Shown here piece after piece: positions 1-5,591 of a stretch of DNA of 9,102 nt. Numbering within the stretch: position 1 is the stretch's first letter; every line of letters begins with the position of its first letter. The position numbers and the translations under genes are program-made. Source of the DNA: Nitratifractor sp. (GTDB lineage Bacteria; Campylobacterota; Campylobacteria; Campylobacterales; Sulfurovaceae); NCBI GenBank assembly GCA_015490055.1, contig WFYP01000094.1:1-9102 (forward strand), in the 5' to 3' direction. Under the pieces are notes generated by a model. The model saw only the letters and a program-made list of their open reading frames with translations, had not been told where the DNA came from and searched no databases.

Positions 1-520
1 TTACATTTACTCTAATAGTATAATCACCTTTTGAAAAACTGTCCATCTTTTTAGACAACTCTTTAATAGGTGATACAATTTTTAAAATAAAAATATATAT
101 AATAAGGAGAATTAATATATCAAATAGCAACAAAGCTCTCGTGATATATTTTTCTTCTTTAAATAGCTCTTGAGTGTTGTCATAAAAGTTAAATTTCTCA
201 TTTAAATAGTTTATAGTTAAATAGTATCTTCCATCTTTTTTTATTATAGATACACTCCCAAATGTCAAAGGTTTTTGAAAAATTGTAGTCCCTAAAGTAT
301 TGCTACTTAAATTAAGTTTTAATTCCTCAAGTTTTTTAGAGAGCATCTTTTTGTCGCCATTAGCAACTATTGGCATTAACTCTTTTGTAGCAGAAACATA
401 CTTAGAGATAATCAGCTTTCTATTTTTAGAGTCATTAAGTCTCTCTACCCAAAAACTTAACATTAGCATTAAACTAAGACTTATAAAAAAGAGTGTAGTA
501 ATTTTTCTTTTGATACTCAT
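1..520 (-). CDS. Sensor histidine kinase, N-terminal part (cut by window edge)
   Basis: This is the N-terminal 173 codons of a membrane sensor kinase, read on the minus strand from the ATG at 520-518 and running off the left edge. It has a short cytoplasmic start (MSIKRK), a first membrane segment at about residues 8-24, a periplasmic sensor of about 100 residues (about 25-127), a second membrane segment at about 128-146, and the start of a HAMP linker (SPIKELSKKMDSF). The dimerisation/His and ATPase domains lie outside the window, so calling it a kinase rests on topology and on its partner gene. Its ATG overlaps the response regulator stop codon (ATGA), which indicates translational coupling. 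The periplasmic domain has no cysteine or heme motif, so I cannot name its ligand. The presence of a Spy/CpxP-like gene in the same operon suggests an envelope or redox signal; that is inference. Confidence 0.85.
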   Translation of the reverse strand, partial: MSIKRKITTLFFISLSLMLMLSFWVERLNDSKNRKLIISKYVSATKELMPIVANGDKKMLSKKLEELKLNLSSNTLGTTIFQKPLTFGSVSIIKKDGRYYLTINYLNEKFNFYDNTQELFKEEKYITRALLLFDILILLIIYIFILKIVSPIKELSKKMDSFSKGDYTIRVNV

Positions 521-1176
521 ATAAATTTATACCCTATTCCCCATACAGATTTTATATATTTTGGATTTTTAGAGTCGTCTCCAATTTTATATCTTATATT
601 ACTTATATGCATATCTACAGTTCTGTTTTTAGTATCAGGCGATAGAGATGTAGAGTTTATAATCTGCTCTCTTGATAATATTTTACCTCTGTTTTTAATT
701 AAGTATAAAAATATCTCTAACTCTATTTTTGTAAAATCTATCTCGTAATCATCAATTTTTACTACTCTATTTGGCTCATCTATATAGAAATCTAAGATAT
801 TAACAGCACTATTTTTTGTTACTCTTCTAAGCACAGCTTCTATTCTTAAAATTAACTCTCTTGGTTCATATGGCTTTGCTAAATAGTCATCGGCACCTAA
901 TTCAAAGCCCATAATTTTGTTGCCTATATCTCCTCTAGCACTCGAAATGATAATAGGAGTTTCGGTTTTTCTTTTTATCTCTTTGCAGACATCAAAACCG
1001 TCCATTTGTGGTAGCATTAAGTCTAAAATAACTATATCAAAACTCTCTTTATCAAGTATCTCTAAAGCACTTTTTGGTTTATCAAAAGAGAGGACTTTAT
1101 ATCCATAGTTAGAGAGATACTCTTGGATAAGCTTTTGCATCTCAATGTCATCTTCTATAAGCAAAACTCTACTCAA
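517..1176 (-). CDS. OmpR-family response regulator
   Basis: A 219-residue two-component response regulator of standard OmpR/PhoB length. The receiver domain (about 1-120) shows the acidic pair E8-D9-D10, the phosphoacceptor D52 in the ILDLMLP block, a Ser at the conserved Thr/Ser position (S79) and K101 in the AKP motif. The C-terminal winged-helix DNA-binding domain (about 125-219) ends with the usual RGIGYKF-like hairpin (here WGIGYKFI). The start is a TTG at 1176-1174, inside the last codons of the upstream Spy-like gene, with GGAG/GGGAG in that gene's tail acting as the ribosome site; there is no ATG option nearby. It overlaps the Spy-like gene by 8 bp and the kinase gene by 3 bp. OmpR-family regulators bind direct hexamer repeats of 10-11 bp period, and such repeats occur upstream of this operon and of three neighbouring transcription units, so it is the leading candidate for their regulator (inference). 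Confidence 0.95.
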   Translation of the reverse strand: MSRVLLIEDDIEMQKLIQEYLSNYGYKVLSFDKPKSALEILDKESFDIVILDLMLPQMDGFDVCKEIKRKTETPIIISSARGDIGNKIMGFELGADDYLAKPYEPRELILRIEAVLRRVTKNSAVNILDFYIDEPNRVVKIDDYEIDFTKIELEIFLYLIKNRGKILSREQIINSTSLSPDTKNRTVDMHISNIRYKIGDDSKNPKYIKSVWGIGYKFI

Positions 1177-1558
1177 TCTCCCACTCCTCTAAATATTTTA
1201 TAAACTTTTTTCTCTGTTTTTTGGTTAAAACTCTATGTATCTTTGCAAAAAACTCAGCTTCTGTTTTGGCTATTTTGTTTTTTACTTTTACTTTTTTTTT
1301 CATAAAGGCTCTCTTGTCAAATCTATCTTGCAAGAAAACTCTTTTTAACTCTGTTTCAATACTCTCCTCTTCTTCATGTAAGTTTTTTAAAACTACCCTA
1401 TACTCTTTTAAAATTTTTTTGAACTTCTCTTTTTGCTTTGTTGTTAAGTGAAGATAGCTTAAATCTCTTGGTATATGAAAACCCTCTTTGTAGTCTTTGT
1501 AGTCATCATCACTAAATGCTAAATTTACAATTAATAAAAATATTAATATTAATCTCAT
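1169..1558 (-). CDS. Spy/CpxP-like periplasmic protein
   Basis: A 129-residue exported helical protein. A signal peptide covers about residues 1-16 (cleavage after AFS), followed by an acidic segment, then a highly charged helical body. Two LTxxQ motifs, the hallmark of the CpxP/Spy family, are visible: LTTKQ at 38-42 and LTKKQ at 111-115, each starting a Lys/Phe-rich helix. In that family CpxP damps the CpxA kinase and Spy is an ATP-independent chaperone. Here the gene lies immediately before the response regulator and kinase genes, which fits a feedback or sensing partner of that kinase (inference). It begins one base after the b561 fusion gene's stop (TAAgATG) and its end overlaps the regulator's TTG start, so it sits firmly inside the operon. 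No cysteine or heme motif is present. Confidence 0.8.
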   Translation of the reverse strand: MRLILIFLLIVNLAFSDDDYKDYKEGFHIPRDLSYLHLTTKQKEKFKKILKEYRVVLKNLHEEEESIETELKRVFLQDRFDKRAFMKKKVKVKNKIAKTEAEFFAKIHRVLTKKQRKKFIKYLEEWEIE

Positions 1559-1559
1559 C

Positions 1560-2663
1560 TTATGCCTTTGGAATCTCTATATTTCTATCTTCTATTATAC
1601 CCTTTTCTATATCTTTATGACAAGCTTTACAGTTTGCTTTAGACTTTACCTCTTTAGATTTGAATATTTGTTTATCTATATCTTTATGTGTTTTTTTCCA
1701 AAAAGGGGTTTGTGTTATTGCAATAGGGTAGTTTTTTAGACTTTGCAATATATAGACAGCTGACTCTTTAGTGGAGTGTTCAGCACTATTTTTAACTAAA
1801 TATTTCTCTATTTCAACTCTAGTAGCCTCATCTAAAGATGCATCATCTCCAAAGTGATTATTAAGCCCTGCCATTAACTTTTTCCAAGATTTAGCCGGTA
1901 GTGTAAATGGAGGGTATAGGGTATGGCAAGAGGCACACTCCTCTACAAAAGAGGAGAGTTCCTTATCATACTTTATGGGTTTATATATACTTTTGGTTAA
2001 TGGCGTTGCAAAACTTAAAGTAACAATAGGTGTCAAAATAGCTACAGATAAAAAGAGTGTTGCTACTACCTTTTGTAAACTACTTAAATTTACGCTTTTT
2101 GCATCTATATTTTTAAAACCTGTAAATATAGAGTGCAGTGTGCCAACCTCTTTATGCAAAACTCTATCTACTGCCACACCACCAATATGTGCACCTATTA
2201 AAATAAGCAGTAGCGTAGATAGTGCTTCGTGTATCTCTTTAAAAATCTCCATCTCTTTAAAAAAGCTAGAGTTTAAAAATGCAAAAATGCCTCTACCTTC
2301 TTGAATACCGTAGGCTAATACTCCTGTTATCACACTTAAAAGAGTAACTATAATAATTCCAAGCATAACAAAAGAAGCGGCAGGGTTATGCCCTGCATAA
2401 ACTTTTGGATTAAAAATGTTTTTTGTAAACTCTAAAGCCTCTTTAATACTTAAAGGCCAATCTGAAAATTTTGAATATTTTGGTCCAATGAAGCCCCAAA
2501 TAACTCTAAAGAGTATTAATACCCCTATGCCATACCCAAAAGCTGCGTGTACTCTAAGAAGTGGGTCCTCATCTGATGTTATATACATTATTAAAATATA
2601 TAAAACCAAAAGCCAATGAAAAATTCGAGTAGGTAGAGACCAGATAAGTGCTCTGTGTTTCAT
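1560..2663 (-). CDS. Cytochrome b561 fused to diheme cytochrome c (DHC) domain
   Basis: A 367-residue inner-membrane electron carrier that should take electrons from the quinone pool and pass them to periplasmic c hemes. The N-terminal cytochrome b561 domain (about 1-185) carries the four expected heme b ligands H16 (FHW), H39 (LRVHAAFG), H145 (IHEAL) and H159 (AHIGG), plus the family signature GHNPAAS at 91-97. A further membrane segment at about 198-218 leads to a periplasmic DHC domain with CASCH at 243-247 and CKACH at 345-349. That tail is clearly homologous to the separate DHC protein encoded upstream (shared SWKK.MA.L..HFG.DA block). I chose the ATG at 2663-2661, right after the DHC stop (TAA-A-ATG), because it gives the usual b561 N-terminus and has GGGA upstream; an ATG at 2684 would add seven residues but lacks a ribosome site. 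The fusion tethers one diheme module to the membrane b subunit. Confidence 0.92.
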   Translation of the reverse strand: MKHRALIWSLPTRIFHWLLVLYILIMYITSDEDPLLRVHAAFGYGIGVLILFRVIWGFIGPKYSKFSDWPLSIKEALEFTKNIFNPKVYAGHNPAASFVMLGIIIVTLLSVITGVLAYGIQEGRGIFAFLNSSFFKEMEIFKEIHEALSTLLLILIGAHIGGVAVDRVLHKEVGTLHSIFTGFKNIDAKSVNLSSLQKVVATLFLSVAILTPIVTLSFATPLTKSIYKPIKYDKELSSFVEECASCHTLYPPFTLPAKSWKKLMAGLNNHFGDDASLDEATRVEIEKYLVKNSAEHSTKESAVYILQSLKNYPIAITQTPFWKKTHKDIDKQIFKSKEVKSKANCKACHKDIEKGIIEDRNIEIPKA

Positions 2664-2664
2664 T

Positions 2665-3210
2665 TTAATCGTCCCATCTTCCATAGTTTGGAATGTTTAT
2701 ATCTCTTTCGCTATAGTCGCCACTATCTGCTTTTTGATGACAAGCTTTACAGTTTGAAAAACTCTTAACCTCTTTTTGGGCAATGAACTTTTTTGGAATC
2801 TCTCTATGCTCTTTTTTAAAATATGGAATTTCACTAATTTTCATTACTGTTTTATCTTTTGGAATACTCTTTAAAAACTTTCTAAAATCTCCATATACTC
2901 TTTTACTATCTGCCGCATTTGAGCTTAGATACTTTAAAATCTTTTTGCTATCTTCTTTATCTATTGTTGCATCTGTACCAAAATGGTCACTAAGTGTTGC
3001 CATCATCTTTTTCCAAGAGCGTTTTGGTAAAAACTCTGGCTGGTAAGCCATATGGCACTCGCTGCACTCTTTTTTATAGAGCGGTTCTAACTTGGCATTT
3101 TGCTTTGTTAATGTTTTTTTTGCATAGATATTAGACTCTTTGTCGCTATCAGCTATTGCAAAAGTTACTCCTATTGCACCTATTAATATAGGTAAAATTA
3201 TTTTTTTCAT
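2665..3210 (-). CDS. Periplasmic diheme cytochrome c (DHC)
   Basis: A 181-residue soluble diheme cytochrome c of the DHC family, first studied in Rhodobacter sphaeroides as the redox partner of SHP. A Sec signal peptide covers about residues 1-20 (cleavage after AIA). Heme motifs are CSECH at 49-53 and CKACH at 154-158, separated by a helical domain with the signature LPKRSWKKMMATLSDHFG. The C-terminus ends NIPNYGRWDD, close to the typical DHC end. A strong AAGGAG overlaps the stop of the SHP gene, 10 bp upstream of the ATG. Its likely role is to shuttle electrons between the membrane b561-DHC fusion and SHP. The second DHC domain encoded by the next gene makes this a duplicated module: one soluble copy and one membrane-anchored copy. 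Confidence 0.93.
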   Translation of the reverse strand: MKKIILPILIGAIGVTFAIADSDKESNIYAKKTLTKQNAKLEPLYKKECSECHMAYQPEFLPKRSWKKMMATLSDHFGTDATIDKEDSKKILKYLSSNAADSKRVYGDFRKFLKSIPKDKTVMKISEIPYFKKEHREIPKKFIAQKEVKSFSNCKACHQKADSGDYSERDINIPNYGRWDD

Positions 3211-3220
3211 CTGTTACTCC

Positions 3221-3622
3221 TTAATTTTTTAAAATATATAAAAGAACATCGCCTTTCTCTTGAGCTGTTCCCTCTCTTTTGTAAACATCTTTAAAGTTTC
3301 TTCTAAGCCACTTTTTTACCTTCTTAAGATTTTGTAATCTTTTTGGATTAGCTTTAGGCGAGAGGGGTTTAATCTTTTTGCCTGTAAAAATATTCTCACC
3401 TGTTGCTTTTAAATCTCCTGTATGACAACTTGTGCAAGAGATTTTTTTTCCTCTTTTGCCAATGTGCTTTGAAGTAAAGATTTGCTCTCCTCTTTTTGCA
3501 CTAAAGCCGCTAAAGTTTAGATTCTCTTTTTTTGCTTGAGCTTCTAACTGTTGCAAAAAACCATCAATAGGTGCTGCACTAATAAATATTGGCACTACTG
3601 TAACTAAGATAATCTTTTTCAT
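3221..3622 (-). CDS. SHP-type monoheme cytochrome c (DUF1924)
   Basis: A 133-residue exported cytochrome of the sphaeroides heme protein (SHP) family. A signal peptide covers about residues 1-17. The single heme site CTSCH lies at 63-67, unusually far from the N-terminus, as is normal for this family, followed by family blocks TGKKIKPLSP, NPKRL and KVKKWLRRNF, and the C-terminal EKGDVLLYIL. In R. sphaeroides SHP the sixth heme ligand is an Asn that moves away on reduction and lets O2 or NO bind; the equivalent here is most likely N109 in WLRRN. SHPs usually have two cysteines forming a disulfide around that Asn (RNC...EC); here those positions are F110 and G118, and the protein has no cysteines beyond the heme pair. 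It is the first gene of the six-gene operon, with GAGGAG about 6 bp before the ATG. A role in binding or detoxifying O2/NO-like ligands is inference. Confidence 0.92.
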   Translation of the reverse strand: MKKIILVTVVPIFISAAPIDGFLQQLEAQAKKENLNFSGFSAKRGEQIFTSKHIGKRGKKISCTSCHTGDLKATGENIFTGKKIKPLSPKANPKRLQNLKKVKKWLRRNFKDVYKREGTAQEKGDVLLYILKN

Positions 3623-3645
3623 TTTATTGCTCCTCTCTTTTATTT

Positions 3646-3651
3646 ATTATA
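3646..3651 (-). promoter_or_regulatory. Putative -10 box of the SHP operon
   Basis: On the minus strand a perfect TATAAT lies 23 bp upstream of the SHP start codon, giving a short leader that still holds the GAGGAG ribosome site. There is no -35 at the standard distance; a TTGACA occurs only 9 bp upstream, which is too close. Campylobacterota sigma-70 promoters commonly rely on the -10 box alone. Confidence 0.5.
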
Positions 3652-3657
3652 TTGAAA

Positions 3658-3693
3658 GATTGTCAAAAATAAATAGGTATTATCTTGACAATC
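3658..3693. repeat. Perfect 9-bp inverted repeat in SHP operon promoter region
   Basis: GATTGTCAA at 3658-3666 and TTGACAATC at 3685-3693 are exact reverse complements separated by 18 bp. The arms lie just upstream of the putative -10 box of the SHP operon and about 30 bp past the fccB stop. It could be a two-site operator, or a weak hairpin ending fccB transcription. A terminator is less convincing because the loop is long, the stem AT-rich and there is no U-tract. Confidence 0.5.
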
Positions 3694-3700
3694 CCTTGAT
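3684..3700 (+). promoter_or_regulatory. CTTRAY-N5-CTTRAY direct repeat (copy 1)
   Basis: CTTGAC at 3684-3689 and CTTGAT at 3695-3700 form an 11-bp-period direct repeat in the fccB/SHP intergenic region, overlapping the right arm of the inverted repeat. It lies upstream of the minus-strand SHP operon, which includes the OmpR-type regulator, so autoregulation is possible. It matches three other copies in the window. Confidence 0.45.
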
Positions 3701-3719
3701 GATTAAAAAGGTATGTAGC

Positions 3720-4991
3720 TTAAGAAAATGTATCTGCAAATAGATTTTCAGACCATTTAAACATCTCTTTATAGTTATAGGTTGATGATGGACTCGATTT
3801 TGGATAGTAACTAGAATCTACTAAAACCATATTGTTATTTACTGCATCATATTTGTAAACAGCATTTAACCAAGAGGCTTCTGTGCTTGAAGTAGGTGAA
3901 TAGCATGCTGAATTTGTTTTAGGGTTTTGGTATAGTGGGTTGTTGCTTAATATTCTTAATACTGCATCTGCACAAATTTTTGCTTCTGAATTTCCAATAT
4001 GCCCAGCTTTTGGCTGTGAACTATGATGAGAATCTCCTATGATATGTATATCATTTTTTATAGTCGATTCATAACTTAAGAGATTAATAGGTGCAAAGTT
4101 GCCTCCACCAGTCAGCCCTGTATCAAAGATGATTTTGGCTGCTTTTTGGTTTGGTATAACATTTAAAACTTTTGCAGTGATAGTTTTTCCAGTTATAGAG
4201 CCTTCTGTATAAGTTAATGTTTTGTTAGTATCATCAACATGTGTTACCTTACAATTTGGTCGATAATCTACACCATGAGCATTAAATACATTTTGGAAGT
4301 TTTGCTTTTCGACAATTATATCACTATTTTCATCAAGTAAAATTACTCTTGAATTTGTAAAACCTTTGATATTTTTTAAATAATCCGCCACAATGCAAGC
4401 TCTTTCGTATGGACCTGGTGGGCATCGATAAGGTGATTTTGGAATAGTCATTACAAAATCATCACCATCAACCATACTATCTATTTGTCTTTTTAAAATA
4501 TTTGTCTGCTCACCAGCTATCCAAGCATGTGGAACTTTAGTAAAGTCATAGTTATTTGTCTTGATAAAATCTATACCAGGGGCTAGTATGACTTTATCGT
4601 ATTTTACTCTACTATTATCACTCAATATTAGCTCTTTATTAACTGTATCTATATTTAATACACTTTTATACACCATATTAATTTGATAAGAGTTTATATG
4701 CTTATCATAAGTAAACGACAACTGATTTGTTGTTCTTTGATTATTAAGTACAAGATTACTGAGTATAGGTGATACATAAACGCTATTTGGTTCAATAATT
4801 GTTACATTTATACTATTACCTCCCCAAAGTTTTAAATATTTAGCACAAGTTGAACCTGCAAACCCAGCTCCTACAACTACTACATGAGGGGTAGTTGATA
4901 CCTTTGAACTTAAAGGTATAGTTGAAAATAGTGCACCTAAACTTAAGTATTTAATAAAGTCTCTTCTATCTAATCTATTTTTATTGCTCAT
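3720..4991 (-). CDS. fccB: Flavocytochrome c sulfide dehydrogenase, FAD subunit (FccB/SoxF-like)
   Basis: A 423-residue periplasmic flavoprotein that oxidises sulfide (to sulfur or polysulfide) and passes electrons to a cytochrome c subunit. A twin-arginine signal (RRDFIK at 9-14) precedes a hydrophobic stretch, so it should be exported folded with FAD bound. The Rossmann motif GAGFAG is at 41-46, the second FAD contact region LAPGID at 136-141, and IGDSHH lies near the C-terminal FAD site. The family hallmark YRCPPGPYERA is at 188-198. Both cysteines expected for the catalytic disulfide are present, C190 and C363 (NSACYS), so the enzyme looks intact. An AGGA ribosome site lies in the 12-bp gap after fccA. 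Sulfide:quinone reductase and SoxF are relatives; the adjacent cytochrome gene and the CPPGPYER motif favour FccB. No clear terminator follows. Confidence 0.93.
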   Translation of the reverse strand: MSNKNRLDRRDFIKYLSLGALFSTIPLSSKVSTTPHVVVVGAGFAGSTCAKYLKLWGGNSINVTIIEPNSVYVSPILSNLVLNNQRTTNQLSFTYDKHINSYQINMVYKSVLNIDTVNKELILSDNSRVKYDKVILAPGIDFIKTNNYDFTKVPHAWIAGEQTNILKRQIDSMVDGDDFVMTIPKSPYRCPPGPYERACIVADYLKNIKGFTNSRVILLDENSDIIVEKQNFQNVFNAHGVDYRPNCKVTHVDDTNKTLTYTEGSITGKTITAKVLNVIPNQKAAKIIFDTGLTGGGNFAPINLLSYESTIKNDIHIIGDSHHSSQPKAGHIGNSEAKICADAVLRILSNNPLYQNPKTNSACYSPTSSTEASWLNAVYKYDAVNNNMVLVDSSYYPKSSPSSTYNYKEMFKWSENLFADTFS

Positions 4992-5003
4992 TTTATATCC
5001 TTT

Positions 5004-5387
5004 TTAATCATCGTTATCATCATTACTATTATTATTTTTAGGTAAAGTTTTTAGCCAAGAGGCAATTTTATTTACTTCATTTTGAGTAAAACCATGTGCG
5101 ACTGCACTCATTAAAGCATTTTCATCTTCGTAAAACTCTTCTGCTATATCACTTTTACCAGCAATAGAGTCCCAACTATTAACAGAATTTCCATTTGTGC
5201 CATGACATTGAGCACAATTAGCACCCAATAGCCTACTATCATTTACTGAAAACGATGTTGGCAGTGTAACATTTTGTGTAGTACCAGAAGGATTACTATC
5301 AACAGTAGTTCCACCTCCACAGCCTATTAAGGCAAACGAAGAAATAAGGGTAAGCCCCAACAGATATTTTGATTTTCGATATAGCAT
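5004..5387 (-). CDS. fccA: Flavocytochrome c cytochrome subunit, lipoprotein (FccA-like)
   Basis: A 127-residue monoheme class I cytochrome c. The N-terminus is a lipoprotein signal peptide with lipobox LIGC, Cys at residue 23, followed by a Gly/Thr/Ser/Asn linker (about 24-48). Heme attachment is CAQCH at 58-62; the distal ligand is most likely M93 in ALMSAVAHGFTQNEV, matching the FccA pattern M..(I/V)A.GF/Y...E...IA. The acidic Asn/Asp tail ends the protein. AAGGAGAG precedes the ATG. It lies 12 bp upstream of fccB and should be its electron acceptor. The lipobox implies the sulfide dehydrogenase is held on the membrane surface rather than free in the periplasm. It is about half the size of the diheme Allochromatium FccA, so it belongs to the monoheme type. 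Confidence 0.85.
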   Translation of the reverse strand: MLYRKSKYLLGLTLISSFALIGCGGGTTVDSNPSGTTQNVTLPTSFSVNDSRLLGANCAQCHGTNGNSVNSWDSIAGKSDIAEEFYEDENALMSAVAHGFTQNEVNKIASWLKTLPKNNNSNDDNDD

Positions 5388-5406
5388 AATCTCTCCTTTT
5401 TTATTA

Positions 5407-5455
5407 TTGAACCCTCAAACTACACTGATGTGTATATATGTTAAGGAGGATTCAA
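5407..5455 (-). promoter_or_regulatory. Possible structured 5' leader of fccAB mRNA
   Basis: Read on the minus strand, UUGAAUCCUC (5455-5446) can pair with GAGGGUUCAA (5416-5407) over 10 bp including one G-U pair, enclosing a smaller hairpin UACAC-AUCA-GUGUA (5434-5421). On the plus strand the same position is a C-A mismatch, so the pairing favours a minus-strand RNA. It ends about 10 bp before the fccA ribosome site. It is followed by A-rich, not U-rich, RNA, so it is not a typical terminator. Confidence 0.4.
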
Positions 5456-5503
5456 CTACAATTGTATTATTGCTAAAATTTATCAAAAACCAATATATAT
5501 TCT

Positions 5504-5520
5504 CTTGATACTTTCTTGAC
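5504..5520 (+). promoter_or_regulatory. CTTRAY-N5-CTTRAY direct repeat (copy 2)
   Basis: CTTGAT at 5504-5509 and CTTGAC at 5515-5520 repeat at 11 bp in the divergent fccA / DUF2202 intergenic region. It shares the 10-mer TCTTGACAAT with copy 1. It lies upstream of the minus-strand fccAB operon and, 10 bp further along, of copy 3. Confidence 0.45.
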
Positions 5521-5530
5521 AATTTAAGAG

Positions 5531-5563
5531 CTTAATGTTTCCTTAACACTTCTTTACTATAAT
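5531..5563 (+). promoter_or_regulatory. CTTRAY repeat (copy 3) and -10 box of DUF2202 gene
   Basis: CTTAAT at 5531-5536 and CTTAAC at 5542-5547 repeat at 11 bp; exactly 10 bp later comes a perfect TATAAT at 5558-5563, 28 bp before the DUF2202 start codon. There is no -35 box at normal spacing; the repeat occupies that position, as at promoters where an OmpR-family activator replaces the -35 contact. The layout is the same as the promoter at 7512. Confidence 0.65.
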
Positions 5564-5591
5564 CCACAAAAAAACATAAAAAAGGGTTTAT

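Noticed and set aside
300..524. Plus-strand ORF opposite the kinase gene, and similar ORFs opposite other minus-strand genes (917-1108, 1221-1451, 1975-2304, 2416-2619, 2783-3046) and minus-strand 8206-8427
   Set aside because: They lie antisense to genes with clear family motifs, lack ribosome sites and encode biased, motif-free peptides.
2664..2684. Longer start for the b561-DHC gene (ATG at 2684)
   Set aside because: It has no ribosome site and adds seven residues absent from b561 proteins; the ATG at 2663 follows the DHC stop by one base, like the next junction in the operon.
3685..3690. TTGACA motifs (here and at 5516) as sigma-70 -35 boxes
   Set aside because: None has a -10 box at about 17 bp; the one at 5516 is 36 bp from TATAAT, and the minus-strand copy at 3661-3666 is only 9 bp from its TATAAT.
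3701..3717. Plus-strand promoter after repeat copy 1 (10 bp then GTATGT)
   Set aside because: The -10 match is poor and transcription would only run antisense into fccB.
5441..5450. Single CTTAAC on the minus strand near 5446-5441 as another regulatory site
   Set aside because: There is no second hexamer at 11 bp and no -10 box at the matching distance.
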